From positions 310,001 to 374,000 of the forward strand of contig CADCXC010000035.1 in assembly GCA_902806595.1 (NCBI GenBank): a stretch of 64,000 nucleotides of DNA, written 5' to 3'. Source of the DNA: Pyrenopolyporus hunteri (Eukaryota; Ascomycota; Sordariomycetes; Xylariales; Hypoxylaceae). Below the pieces are notes generated by a model, which saw nothing but the letters and a program-made list of their open reading frames with translations, did no database searches and had not been told where the DNA came from. Numbering within the stretch: position 1 is the stretch's first letter; every line of letters begins with the position of its first letter. Shown one piece after another: positions 9,130-21,905 of this stretch. The position numbers and the translations under genes were made by a program.

Positions 9130-10332
9130 ATGGATACCTGCGCCTGGAAATGCCAGTGCGGACGCTGGCGAGCGGGATTCGAGCTATGGTGCCCCTGTCA
9201 ATTCGCCAGTCCCGAGGAAGCTGGAGAGACACCGGAGCCTTACGACCGGTACCAACGTCCGCATGGATTACCTGCTCACATAACCAGCCCATGTGAACCT
9301 CCTTCTCCTACATTAACTCCCCGCGACGCTACTCCCAGTAGCCCCGTCACTCTCACACCCGACCTACCTTACAGACTCGATTCCCATGGTCACTATGGGG
9401 GCCTTAGGGTGCTCAATAGCACTTTTCCGGAGCGCCCTGCGTCCGCGGAGCGACCCGCTCCTTGCGCCGAGGAGCATTGGGACCTCAACCTAGCCCCTTC
9501 TACGTCGCCCCGGTTCCGGAATTTCAGCCTGGGCGGCAGACGCCTCCCCACCCCCGTCAACCACACTCAACGACACCAACGACTACCTTCGCGTTATCCC
9601 CTGTCTGCTTTTCGGCGGCGCCGCCGTCGGCATTGTAGGCCGTACTCAAACTTGCCCGCTGACATGATCGCGGACCACTCGGTGCCCCCGGGCTGGTACC
9701 GGACGCCGTACGGCGGGATCTGGGACTACACGGGTGGCATGGAGCACTCGGACGCGCCCCCCCGCGGCTCCACACTCCTAAGCCGTCATCTCTGCACCTA
9801 CGATTCCCCCGATGAGGACCCCAGCAATCCAGAAGCGATGAGTTGTCCTCCTTCAGTGGCGACGACAGCGTACGCTCTGCAAGACCGTCCCTACCCCATG
9901 GAACACAGCCCACTTTCGGCGGTCTCCGGGGTTTACGGTCATGCTGCGTTATCTAGCGAGGACTCCGACCGGTACGCTACACCGACGGGACGCATACCTG
10001 GCAGAACCCCCCGGTCCCGCGGAGGTGGTAATCCCGCCTCCAGATACGGACTCAGCAGAGGCGGCAATCCTGGAGGCGGAAACAAATTCAGTACGAGTCG
10101 TACCTCTCGAGGATCATGCGGACTCGGTGAGGGCCGCAACCATGCCTCAGGATACGAATTCAACAGAGCCGCCGCTCCTGGTGGCGGATACGAATCTAGC
10201 GAAAGCCACAGTCCTGGTACTGTATACGAATTTAGGACATTTGGCGATATGGGCCCAGGATACGAGTTCATCGGGCGCCGCTACCTTAGTCCCAGTTATG
10301 AGCTTAGCAGGCGCCGCGCTGAGTATAGGTGA
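9130..10332 (+). CDS. Orphan protein with C-terminal 12-residue tandem repeats
   Basis: A 400-codon uninterrupted ORF with no family that I recognise. The N-terminus is Cys/Trp-rich (CAWKCQCGRW, then LWCPCQF), suggesting a small metal-binding or disulfide motif. The middle is Pro/Ser-rich with an Arg cluster (FRRRRRRH, about residue 160). The C-terminus has eight exact-length 12-residue units with consensus GYEFxRxxxPGG, for example GYEFNRAAAPGG and GYESSESHSPGT. There is no signal peptide or membrane segment. A TATA-like box and CA-rich leader support transcription. The stop at 10330 falls just inside a plausible GTGAAG donor (10329) whose CGTAG acceptor (10552) restores the frame into more repeat-like sequence (SHEPGKGSSPGL). 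The true protein may therefore be longer (next entry). It is real as an ORF, but expression is unproven. Confidence 0.55.
   Translation: MDTCAWKCQCGRWRAGFELWCPCQFASPEEAGETPEPYDRYQRPHGLPAHITSPCEPPSPTLTPRDATPSSPVTLTPDLPYRLDSHGHYGGLRVLNSTFPERPASAERPAPCAEEHWDLNLAPSTSPRFRNFSLGGRRLPTPVNHTQRHQRLPSRYPLSAFRRRRRRHCRPYSNLPADMIADHSVPPGWYRTPYGGIWDYTGGMEHSDAPPRGSTLLSRHLCTYDSPDEDPSNPEAMSCPPSVATTAYALQDRPYPMEHSPLSAVSGVYGHAALSSEDSDRYATPTGRIPGRTPRSRGGGNPASRYGLSRGGNPGGGNKFSTSRTSRGSCGLGEGRNHASGYEFNRAAAPGGGYESSESHSPGTVYEFRTFGDMGPGYEFIGRRYLSPSYELSRRRAEYR
10042..10329 (+). repeat. Eight tandem 36-bp repeats
   Basis: Eight units of exactly 36 bp run to the stop codon, centred on the word GGATACGAATTC. They encode 12-residue units in the main frame. 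The +1 frame (DTNS-like units) and one antisense frame (LNSYP-like units) are also open across the block. Confidence 0.85.
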
Positions 10333-10552
10333 AGCGGTGTTCGGTGTCTCCGAATACCGTCAGCTCTAACCTGCATTATCGCCACTGAACAGAAGACGGG
10401 CAACTTCTCCTCATATAACCTTTCGGATAAGTAAACGCTATGTCAGCCAGTCGCGACAGTCCATCGGCCACCTTCATGACTTCCGATACCCTTGGACGAT
10501 GCTGCGCTATCACGATTGGCCCCAGCGGTTAGACTAGCTGACGACGCCGTAG

Positions 10553-11311
10553 CAATTCCAGTCATGAGCCTGGTAAAGGTAGCAGCCCTGGTCTCAGCCG
10601 CGAGCCCGACAGCAGCGATATCTCCGTCGCCCTATTAAATACGAACAGCCGGGAGTCCAAAGACCGGCAGAATCTATGCTCGGGAGTTTCTAGGCTGGGG
10701 GAGCCGGTAGGAATATCGGCCGGAGAGCATTCTCAGCGGGGGGATGAGTATACTGCTGCGATCATTTGACACGGCGTCGCTGACACCATTGGTCAGTCGT
10801 CAATGGCTGAACGCCTTCGTCAAGCGGTACGAATTTGTAAAGGCCTCATAGGCCGTAGGGGACCTTCGGCGCGGTGGGGGGCCCGTGTACGACCTCCCTC
10901 CTTGGGAGCCTGGCCTGTCGAACGCAAGAGACTGCCAGCACAGAAGGGGAATTAGCGAGGTCCATCCCGGAGCATCAGCTCCAGCCGTCTTTTCACCGCG
11001 ATTCTTACGAGGACGACCCAAATATCTCGCCTTCAGGCATTATCCGAGAAATCGGAATCGTGAGTGGACGGCTGGAGAGGAGACATAGTGAAGGACCTTT
11101 CAGCAGTCCTCCAACCGTGCAATATTACCAGCAGTTCAGGCGCAAGATTGTTGACGGAGTTGGAGATGCGTTTCTAAGTTCATTACACTCGCATGGAGTC
11201 GTAAAATCATGGGATCATGGAAAATTGAGGCGTTTTAGCGGTGGCACACAGGCATGGTCTGGTCAGGACAAGGAGGTGTTGGTGTTTGTCAGTTGGTCGC
11301 CGTTTACATAG
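10553..11311 (+). CDS. Possible downstream exons of the repeat protein
   Basis: Speculative continuation. Exon 10553-10706 follows a GCTGACG branch and CGTAG acceptor and keeps frame with 10328 (AG|C joins). It reads SNSSHEPGKGSSPGLSREPD and includes two more 36-bp-like units. A GTAGGA donor at 10707 and a CGCTGACACC...CAG acceptor ending at 10796 then open SSMAERLRQAVRICKG in phase. A further intron would be needed to reach the 145-codon ORF 10874-11311 (ELARSIPEHQLQPSFHRDSY...). That part could equally be a separate small gene or non-coding. No homologue is recognised. Confidence 0.3.
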
Positions 11312-12914
11312 GTACCTATATATTTTCATCAGGTATTAAGGCCGACAGGTAGATAGTCAAGGATCGGCTCTACTCTAATGGGCGTGTATCCTTATGATAG
11401 CCCGATAAATTTACTCTTCAAACCAACTCGTTTGTAAGTGCCCTCTATAGAATGGAGCACCTAGTCGTCAGTGACACCTTTTTATCGCTTCTTTGCTATT
11501 GCCTTTACTCCCTTTCGATTATATTTACTCAGCCACTACGCAACATGCTTTTGAGTAGAATTATTGCAACATCTATCTCACCGGTAGTGGAATAGTTTGG
11601 TAGGAAATGGGTGGTAGCTCATCACGCTTAGGTAGCCATTCCATTTCAGTTATCATCCGCAGCAGATATTTGTTCATGATACTGAACCAGACTTAAGGGC
11701 ATAGCTATCTCAGTGCCCCTTTTCTAACAGAAGCACCGGGGAGCAAAATAAATGGCGATAGGACGAAATAAAGATTCAATGAACATGAGAGTGGTCCATA
11801 GCCCATCTGCACCGAGAAAATAAAATATGATCTAGCTGCGTGACATACGTGCGAAGCATATGATACTAACCATCGAGCCTAAGCTATCATACATCAGCAC
11901 CAGTAACCCACCCCTATTCACCTATTCACCCAGACATCTATCCACACAGGCCTCGCAACTCTTACCTGACGGCAAAACATACCTAGGTAGATTCTCACAT
12001 TACATTAAACTAAAAGCCTAACAGAAAAATTTGAAAGGGACATTACGTCTTTTTTTTTTGGTTGTTTCTCTTGGTCTTTGGGAAGTACCAATTCTGGCCG
12101 ATTATATGTATCTACTCTCGTCCACGCGCGCGCCTCCGATGCTCACTTTCTACTACTCGTCGCATTTGTCTTTGTCCATCGTCTTATATACACAGGGCGG
12201 CGGGAGAGTTGGTCCCGTCGTGCCTTTAAGAACCGTCCCCTATTCACCACATCGTCTCCGTCACTCTTTGTGCTTGCTTGTCTGCTTTGCTTGCTCTGCG
12301 CACGCGCCGTATGCTATCACATCCAGGTGTCAAATCCCGCCCTAGTCTTTTGGTAGAACGCCATTGTTACCAACCACCATGATGTCGCCTATGAAGGGAA
12401 AGAAAAAAAATAAAATAAAATCGAAGAGAAGTAAGAAGAAAGCAAGATGTAACAAAACAACCGAGACGAGACCCCATCAATTATCCTCCAGAGCGATGAT
12501 AGCACTTGATATAGAAAAAGAGGTCTCCCTCGAGAGTGACGAGCGACAATATTTGTGTGGTGCAACCTCGACTTGAGAAGAAGGTCTATGATGCAAGAAA
12601 AGTAGAACCCTTTGACCTTTCAGGCCAACATCGTCATCTCATCATGTAGGTCCCTCCGTGGACTCCATGCCTCCTAAAACGCCAACGCCGTTGCAAATGG
12701 AACCAAGGAAGAAAAAAAAAAGTAGAAGCCGTGTGGAATGATGGGTTTTGATGATCTAACTAGGAAACCATAGCGGTATCATGAATAGTTCGTTTGAGAT
12801 CGTACCTGAGCACCTACGGCTCCGGATATCACATCGATTGGAGTAAGCGAATATAGAAGTTCGAGCGTCGTACTATCGTACAGGGTTCGCCCCGGGAGTC
12901 ATCGCGAGGAACAC
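11312..12914. other. Intergenic, 3' flank of the flippase gene
   Basis: AT-rich with homopolymer runs (T9 near 12050; A-rich 12407-12450 and 12712-12722). Overlapping ORFs at 12031-12576 are low-complexity and show no domain. The segment likely includes the long 3' UTR of the minus-strand P4-ATPase. Confidence 0.5.
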
Positions 12915-15900
12915 TCATTCATGTTCGTGGATGTTATTATCTTTATGAGCGAATCGCGACTTGAAGGATTTGCCTCTGGTTCGCCTTCTTATACGACTGA
13001 CGATCCCGTTACCCTCCTCCGGTGGTTGCCCGGTGGAGCGGGTTGATTCAAATCTGCTCAACATGGCAGCTGAGGTGAACTCATTAGTCATTTCGTAACT
13101 CTGCCTGACCCGATCCATCGAAGCTCGCATACGGTCGTAAGAAGGACGAACGCGATCGTAGGATGGCCGTACTGGAGGTTCTGCGGGGGGGTCGACAGGC
13201 TGAGCCACAGCAGGTATATCAAGCGAGTGTTCGTGTCTGGTATAATTAGTACCGTCACTGCCGTTCTGACTGCGGGTGTTGTGTCCAGCAATAGATTGCG
13301 TCGCAATAGAGGGCGGGTAAATGGGCTTCAGGTCTTCGTCCACGCTCGCGAATTGCTGGTGTCGCTTGCGCCGAGAGGATGCCGACGATCCCGACGAAGT
13401 AGACTTCACTAACCCCTCGCTTAAGCTTGCTTTCTCTAGCTGGTCAAACTTGCCCATAGTAACCTGTTCGCGAATGATATCGACATCCCGAGGCCAGTAG
13501 ACCTTCCGCAAGGCCTTAATAGCATATCGAGGAGCTAAGGCTGCGATCGGAGTGGCGACCAAAACAGCCCAGAACGAGACTTCGCCATACATTTGGGGAG
13601 CCGCTTTATATAGAGAACTGGAGTACGTTGACGAAGTGTATACGCCGGTCCAGAAGAAGATTAATAGATCGCTGATAACAATGATCACGACCGTGAGCCA
13701 GTCCCACCGGTAGGTGTTAATGAGAATGTAGAGGTTGATTGTAATCACAGATGGATGCGCGACGTAGGCGCCAAATCGATATCGGTCCATTACATCCAAT
13801 CCGTTCGCGGTGAGGGCCGAGGTGGGCGAAAAGGTCAAGTACGGGATGAAAAAGCATATGACGCTCTGGTAGGCGCCATCCAACATATAGAACCTATCAA
13901 GGGTTAGAATGAAGGACTCCACAAAGGTAAGAGAAGGGAGAGTGGAGGGAGATAATTACCAAAACTTGTGCTGAGTCCACTCCAGCCGCTCAATGCCACG
14001 TCGGTATAGTTGAGGAACGGCCAAGGAGACCTTATCGGATACATCTTGATCAAGGACGCCGATGACGATGGGGGGGACAGAAGTGAAGATCAGATTGAAT
14101 AGAAGGATATAGGTATACTCGTAAAGATAGGTAATGTCGAAATTGCAGAAGCACTGAAACCATAAGATACTCAAGGTCCAAACCATGTTCTTGTAGAAGA
14201 AGTTGGCGATCGCTTCAGCCATCCTCCGGTACGACCAACGACCGTGGACCAAGACCAATCGCTGGAGGAATCGGAACTGGCCGATCGCGTAGTCGGCGGA
14301 CATGACGGCTTGACGACCCTCGACACCGGCGATACCGACACCGACATCCGCTTCCTGAATCATCGCAACGTCGTTGGCACCGTCTCCGATGGACAAAGTC
14401 ATGACGTCGAGTCCGTTCTTGACCATGGACACAACCGAGGCTTTTTGAGCCGGGCTGACACGACAGCAGAGAACCGATGCGCACTGCTTGCAGAGAAGAA
14501 GGAACTTTTGCTTCAGGGCCTCATCCAGAACCCATCTCAGAGTAAACCCGTCGATGATCAGCGCGTGGGTAGGGGCTGGCGGTTCGTGGTTCTTCCTGGC
14601 AAAAGCCAAATCTTCGTCGCTGCCCGTGATACCGAACATCTTTAGGTTTCGATCTAGTTCCTGTCCGATTTGATCCAAAAACGTCTCATCAGTCGTACCG
14701 CCGGTTTCATCTTCTTTCACCTTAAGATGGATGAGCTCCATGTCGTTGTTTAGGAGGTTGCACGAGAAACCGATGTTGATGGCCGTTTCGACCTTGTCTC
14801 CAGTCAGTACCCACAGTTTGATTCCTGCTTGGCCGAGCAACTCGATCGTGTCCGGCACGCCGTCCTGAAGTCGATCTTCGATGGCGGTTCCTCCGAGGAG
14901 AGTCAAGTCTTGCTCGATCTTGTCGGCGACCATCTCCAACTTCTCCTCCCTGTCCTGGAGCGCGGTGGCGGCTTTGTCGTGTTCCTTACGCCATTCAAGG
15001 TATTCCTGCTCGGGGAGCACACGCTCGGCTATACATAAAGTTCGTAGACCTTCCCGAGCGAACATCTCGAGGTGCTCCGCGGTGGTCTTCCTGAGCTCTG
15101 CTTGTTCACCACGCTTAAGACGCGAGTAGATGATGCTATCCGCGCCCTTACAGAATAGGATGATACGACCATCGGGCATCTTGACGATTGCGCTCATTCG
15201 CTTTCGGCTCGAGTTGAATTCGATCGTGTTGAGAATCTGGTAGTGTATCTCCTCGCCCATCACGTTCAGCCTAATGCCGTCTCCCGTATGGCCGAGCACG
15301 GTGAAGCCCATGTCGCGCGCAGTGGCCACCAGGGCGGCCTCGTCCGGCGACTGAGCTTTGAACTCGATCTTGGGAGGGTCGCCAGGAACGTGGTCAGCTA
15401 TTACGGTGTGGCAAAGCGCTAACGCTAGCATAAAGTGCGCGTTGGCTTCCTTCTGCTCTGGGCCGGACAGGCCTTGCAAGTCGTCAACAAAATCGGGAGC
15501 TATGAATGTCATGTCCTCCGCGTGTAGATACGGGTTGTCGTGAATCTTTCTAAGCCCTTCCAATGCGTGGGCCTTCGCCGCGGCGATCTGCGCCCGGGCC
15601 TTGGCGGCTTCTTTTACTACATCGATCCCCATGCGCTTCTGGATGCCGGCCTGAGCCTCGGTGTAAGCCTCCCCGTAAGGTTGGCCGTTAATTGTAGCCT
15701 TCTTGAATTCCATGACATTCTGCGTGAGGGTGCCCGTCTTATCCGAGAAGATATACTCGATCTGACCAACGTCGTCCGAGATATTCCACGATTTCGGCAC
15801 ACAAGGATAGTCGATCTTATCGTAGTACATCTCGACGTCGCTGTATATGAAGATGGCCTGCAGCGTACGCACAATTTCGAGAGAGATATAGAGGGAAATA

Positions 15901-17670
15901 GGAACAAAATTCTGGAAGACGATGAGAGCGGCCCAGAAGGTGATAAATCCGGTCATGCCGGGGCTGCCGCCGATAGAACCGTAGTCGAACCAAGCAGTCG
16001 AAGCATCGCTCTTGCCCCATGACACGCCATTAACGATGGCACAGAGTAGACACAATGCGAATAGGATGCCGAAGTTGCAGATGACGTTAAAGTTTAGTTC
16101 CCGGGCGATGCGAGCGCGCTTGCTTGGGGTGACACCAGCGTTCATCATGATCTTCGTATCGTGGCCGGTGAACATGACGACTCCGAGAACCCATTCGGTG
16201 TTCCTCAAGTTGCAGCCTCTGAGAAGCATATTATCTATACCTATCGGCTCCGACATTTCGACGCGGCCCTCCGGGAGCATTTGCTCCCATTTGATGGTAC
16301 CGTTGTACTTATAAAGATTAGGCTGAGGCGGTTCGCTCTCGATGCAAAATCGAGCGCGCTCGCAATCCCTCGCGTGCTTTAGCGTTCGTCCGCAACGAAG
16401 CGCCTGCCGAACTTTTAAATTGGTTTCTCCATCCAAGTTCTTGGTTTCTACGTAACAGGCACCATCCGAATCAGAAGTAGCGAGGACGATGACATCCGCG
16501 GGGAGCTCATCATCGTTGTAGAGTCGCACGAAATCGCCCACCTGCAGGTTCTTCCAGTGGTCTTTGTGGAATTTGGCACGACCGCAATCGGCCTCATGGT
16601 CGATCAAGTCGCCCTTAATTCTAGCCAACGACTCTGCCGGGACGTGCGGCTGATCCGAAGTCGGCTGTTCGGCGACCTCGAACGCGTCCTTTTGAGGAGT
16701 CTGCGGGGGCAGAGGCGAGGGAACGGGTGTCATCTGGATGTCTTCGTAGGCGGACATGTACGACGTCCTATCAGTTCGAGGGGACAACATGGTAGATTCG
16801 CGCCGGGTCGCCTTCGTTTCTACGGAGGGGCGCGGGTCCGATGAATTTTCCAGCACGCCTCTTGTCTGAGTACCCCTCTTCCGCAACCCTTTGATCATCC
16901 GCCAGGACGTAGCCATGAATCTCGAGGTAGCCTTCTTGATCCTTCGCCATAACGAAACGTTATCCTCGGTAACGTTGACATTGTTCCAATCTACGAGGCG
17001 GTGCACCGGCGCATTGTTCAACTCGTTGTCGAGAACCGTCCTGCGATAATCCTCAATTGCATCCTTGATGGCCGTCACCGCAAGAATGAATATCAGGGGT
17101 ACCGCGTTGAGCCCGGGATTGGTTCCTCCGAATATGGGGAAGATCTGGGATTAAGGTTACGTGTGAGAGATCTTCCAAGTCTTGCGAGAATCTGTTTCTA
17201 CTTACCACAAGAATAACCATGAAAAGGAAGAAAATGTTGGCGATGTTGTGGAATTGGAACCACAGGTTCTTGGGAACGAAGGATAGAGGCGTATACTTGG
17301 CGGTCCGAATCTTGTTGCGGGAATATATATGGATAGGGTTGCCTTCTTCGTCCTTCATATCATCGGGCAGAGGCAGATTGAAGAACACCTTCCTCCCTTC
17401 TCCCTCTTCGTCGGATGTGGTACTCTTCCCATCGGCCTGGTCATTCCGCTCGGTCGCACCGGCGCTGTCGTATTGGGTATGGTCATCGTCTGTGGACTGA
17501 CTGCCGCCCGAATGGTGCTTCTTCTCCGTCGAATCAGTCCGCTTATGTATCCTGTCCATGAGGGAAACTCTCTTAAGACCACTGCTCTTAACAGTGAGTT
17601 TCCGAGTGGCCCATCTCGATCTTTTCATCGCCAGGTCACCTGGGTCGTTCTCGTCTTCTATTGCCGGCAT
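12915..17670 (-). CDS. DNF1: P4-type phospholipid flippase (Dnf1/DnfA-like)
   Basis: Model: exons 17670-17206, 17144-13960 and 13893-12915, 1542 aa, the usual length of fungal Dnf1/Dnf2 homologues. It is an integral membrane ATPase that moves phospholipids from the outer to the cytoplasmic leaflet of the plasma or endosomal membrane, usually with a Cdc50-family partner. Visible motifs: the P4 actuator DGET (about 393-396), PISL in TM4 (about 570-573), the phosphorylation site DKTGTLTQN (about 623), LTGDK (about 935) and the hinge GDGAND (about 1075-1080). Around ten TM segments flank these. Both introns (61 and 66 nt) have GTAAGT or GTAATT donors; the second has a TTCTAACCC branch and restores Trp in HKFWFYMLDG. 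The cytoplasmic tail contains an RPSYDR-type tandem repeat and a final basic stretch. It lies between two large intergenic blocks and shares no obvious operon-like context. Confidence 0.95.
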
Positions 17671-20600
17671 TTTGAGGGAGTTGCGGGCAGAGCCCGTTCA
17701 ACCCGACGTGTCCGCCAGACTGGCCTTCCGTGGCCACGATTGTTGCGTGCAAATCCCCCAAGAAGCTGACAGATGCTGGATTCGGAGAGTCGAGCAATTG
17801 GCTACAATCGCGTCGGAGTCGCCAAAATGGAAGAAATTACGCCGTCGACTAGTGGTGCTGTCACGAACACGACCTGGGTCGTCGGCGCAGATTTGGGTGA
17901 TTAGGGAACGGGTTGTGGCCAGTCGTCCTCAGGCTTCCCTTGCTTGATGCTGGGGGGTGTGTGGGCGATCGTGTTGTTGATTGCAGTAAGGACAGAATTG
18001 GGAAAGGGAACAATGGAAGTTTTTGATTGATCGCTACGTCGGAAGAGCCGGGGTCTAAGGTACACCGAAGACTGTGCCAGCACTGTGGATTTAACTAGGT
18101 GAAAGGCGGTACAAAGCCGTGTGTACCTACGTACATACATGTAGGCACCTGCTTAGGCGTTAGGTACATGTCCGTCTCCTCATGTTGTGCACTTCGGATA
18201 TACATGCATACATGTACCTGTGGGTATTGAAGGTAGGTACATGTATGCACTTGCCTGACGGGCCTGAATAGCCCACAAAGCCCTACGCATGCATGTAGGT
18301 ACTAAACGCTCCTTATATTCTCGGCAGTAACAGGGGAAATCCACCAAAACATTGGCGTAATTTTATATGACTTGAAATGATACCTGATCTGGTCGTGCAC
18401 ATTTACTATGCGATTCTGCGTGTATCATCTCTTTGTTGGAAACTTTCCCAACGTACTGAGGACGGCTAGACAGTTGCTCTACGTAGAAATTTGTCAGTAC
18501 ATGTATGTATCGGGAACCTGAACCTATTTAAAATCGTAGGTACGGTAGGTAGGTATGCTAAGGAAGACGCTTCCAAATGCTAAGGTACCTGAAGGAATTA
18601 AGAAATACATAGTGAGACCCAAGTACCTAAATTGGTCAGCAGTAACATCCCGCCAATGTCTTCCTTCATTTTAGGCTTGCTATTTGCTTGGTAATCCCGA
18701 TCTGTACTGTGCAGCCTATCGCAAATTGGGGCAAGTACGGCTACTAACAATACCCTTGTGCAACCCGAATCCACTAGGAAAATGCCTCTACGAGTCGATG
18801 ATCTCGGCTAAGGTTCTTTTGTTATGCAGAATATGAATCCTCAGAATACGACAGGTCTCGCGCTCTCTCTGCAGACCATATTTTATACAGTTACCTACCT
18901 AGGTAATATACACCACCCAATAACATTGGGATAACTTTCAGCTGGAATGCCCTCGACTCGAGAATTTAATCAAGACATTTATCATCCCCTTTATCCTATC
19001 CCACAACATGCGTAAGGCATATATTCGCATACAGGGCACCCCGCGCACGCGTCCTAGACTCGCAGCAGCATTCCATTCTTCTATTCTCTTCTGCGGCTGA
19101 ATTTGGCAACTACCCCTCGGCATCACCCCGAGTTCTTCAAGCCCCTGGCACTTGCGCCGAGCCGTTACAGCGCAGTAGTATCCTGGGCCGCTCAATGATC
19201 TTCCGAGCACCTAGTTTATGAAGAAGCCTACGAGCAATGATTACAGACCTCCCCTTTCTTAGGCCAGATTGCCAGAATCTCTTCTCACACCCCGTCCTCC
19301 TCGAAGGAATTCTGAAAATCTTGTTGCGTGCGACTCACGGGAACAGTGAAACCTGCCCGACATATGTCATCCTCGGTCTCCGCAAGGTCCCCGCGCCACG
19401 CGCTAGATTCCCACCATGCTTATAGCGACCCTACGCGGATTCCATCCATCCATATCCCATAATCACTACCTCTTAGCGATGACATAATATCAGTACAGAC
19501 TGCGCCCTCACAGGAAAGGCCATGTGCGACTCCATCCTCCCGGTTTCCACAGCCGTAGCAAGATGAGATGATCTGTTGCACAACCTGCTGTGTACCTATG
19601 TACAGACCACGGCGAAGTCCTGATTCCGAGTGGCTAAGGCGGATTTGTGTGTCGCTACCTACCCACACATCCGACTACGGTAATACCTCTGGTACCTGCG
19701 ATACGTATTACCGTAGGCAAGGCACTAAAGAGGGTAACTACTTCGAGTCTTTAGGCTGCTCGAATTGTCGCACCTTTCTCCTCGCCCCTGGGACGCAGTG
19801 CAGTAATATAGATCATAGATAACGGGCTTCTTCCCTCTCTCTGCATGGGTTATCCGTCCGCCTAACAAGGGTCTTGGACGCACATCATCGATTCATCGAG
19901 TAAGTAGTATCGGAGGGGCACAGACGGGGTGTCATAGATCCTTCAGGAGTCGTGATTCGGGCAACCAGCCAACCAATTCACGCCGCTTACTCCAGAAAGC
20001 CGTTGCTAATATATTATGTAGGTAGGAAACTGAAGGAGACCAAACAGGTGTACGGTACTGCGCCAGACGATGGGACGGCCTACACTACGTGTACCGACTA
20101 CATGCACATGTATACATGTAATCGCCTAATGTGTGGAGAGGGCCTGGAAGAGAAGAGGTACGTATTCGTTTCGTGTTATGGAAGTTCGAGTCAGCTCGAA
20201 ATTAAAAGGTCCTCCGTACGCAACACTGTACTGCACAAGTACCCCGACTAGTCATATTTTTAAGTCCGACCAGGCCCGAGAAAGCGGATCCCAGCTTCCA
20301 GCGACCCCTACCGCCGTCATTGGCCCTACAGAATACCTGCGATTTAAGTTAAGCATATCTGCTTTATGAAGAGTCTGTGAGGCATGCTAGGTTAAATTAG
20401 GCACCGGGTGCATCGTTACAGTTATCCGTTGCCCCTGAACGTCTCAGGCTCCCCTGGAGCTTTCGCAACTGTACCTACTTGGTACCCTAATTCCGTGCAA
20501 TACAATAGAATCCGAATACAATCCGAACAAAGAAAGATAATTACCGCGATATCTTCGGTGCTGTGCCGGTGTAAAAAGAGCACCGAGGTGGCCAAGCAAT

Positions 20601-21905
20601 GCATCCCAAGTTCGACGGATGTTGCGTCACTCGGGTCAGCTTTTCTCAAATCGAGGAGCGAGAGCCGTGGAGTACATACATCGTGCATACCTCTACACAT
20701 GTACCTTATGTAGCTAACGTACGGTGTATACCGCGCGAGACTTAGCTGGCCCATCTTCCGTTTCTTAAATTAGACCGCTATTAAGCAGCCTCTGCATTAT
20801 AACACGCAGTAATCCGTACACCACAACGTGCTTTTCAGGCGAGGATCAACTGAAAACGATTTCTTCCTCAGCCTCGTGGGTCGGCCGAATTAATGAATCT
20901 GTAATTGGTATACAGGTACCATACCTGATTACCTTAGGTACCTACCGGTAATTGAGATCGATCAAGTTGTTAGTACCCCTCCGAATACAGGTTGGTAGGT
21001 CACGTAGTTCATATATGTAGTAAGCCTAAAATGTTTCGTCTGTAAAACGGCGAAGTGAGGCTGTAAGTTGAGAGATGACTTCGTTAGCGGCCCGCCGGCT
21101 GCCAGTATCCCTTACTCCAAATCGACAAACATCAATAATTAATAGGACATTCAATAATACGTATGCAAGGTTTGCATGGCACGCACCACTATAAATTATT
21201 AACATTAACCCGTTTATCTTGGCAGCCTTGCACTGTCGTGCAGGTTCGTCGAATTCGTCGAGATGAGATTGTGAGGTGCATTAAAGGGAGGATTGGGGGT
21301 TCTTGGTCACTCTTGGTCACTTCTTGGTCTCGTACTCTCATTGCCCCCTGATGTGCGCTAACCAGACACTAGGAGATTCGTATCTTGGTACTGCTGCAGC
21401 AGACGACTGACCCGAACCCCGCTAAACGCAAATCCCGCAGATCTGCGCGTGCTTCCTTTGTGCGAGTTGCCCCTTTTAGCTACAGCACATTAGGAGTTTC
21501 GTATGGAGTTACCAAGATGGGTTAGTTCCCGGCTCTAAGATTTCAGGCTGCTGCAGGTCAAAAAGGTTCAACTTTGTTCCGGGTACATACCGTCCCCGTC
21601 ACGTCACGTCTGAGAGTTGCCCCACCCACGATCAATGAGTGCGTTTGACGCGTTCTCTCAATGTTCCGCCAAGCGTCTAATCGAAAGGCCGTACCTACCC
21701 TATACCTCAGCATTGACATTTCGGCGCCTATACGTACCTAAGGTACCGGCCTACATACGGATTATCAGGTACGACAGGTACTTGAGATCTTGTAACCAAA
21801 TATCAACATCAATTTGAATATCCTCACTAGCCCCTTTGATAATATCCACCACAACACCCGCGCATCACTATAAATATAGTGTATGTAGTGTATAATATTT
21901 CGAAA
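17671..21905. other. 4.2-kb gene-free block rich in palindromic words
   Basis: No ORF longer than about 110 codons shows a domain. The first 600 bp hold the flippase promoter. From 18120 to 18600 there are many ACATGTA/TACATGTAC and AGGTAC words. TACCTAGGTA-like words recur at 18890 and 20925-20950. I see no terminal repeats or transposase remnants. Confidence 0.5.
21866..21881 (+). promoter_or_regulatory. Palindromic TATA-like element
   Basis: CACTATA-AA-TATAGTG has 7-bp inverted arms around a TATA-like core and starts 40 bp upstream of the ATG at 21906. Its closeness to the ATG makes either a short leader or a regulatory palindrome possible. Confidence 0.35.

Noticed and set aside
17671..21905. 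Degenerate transposon in the 4.2-kb gap
   Set aside because: No terminal inverted or long direct repeats and no transposase or reverse-transcriptase motifs in any frame.
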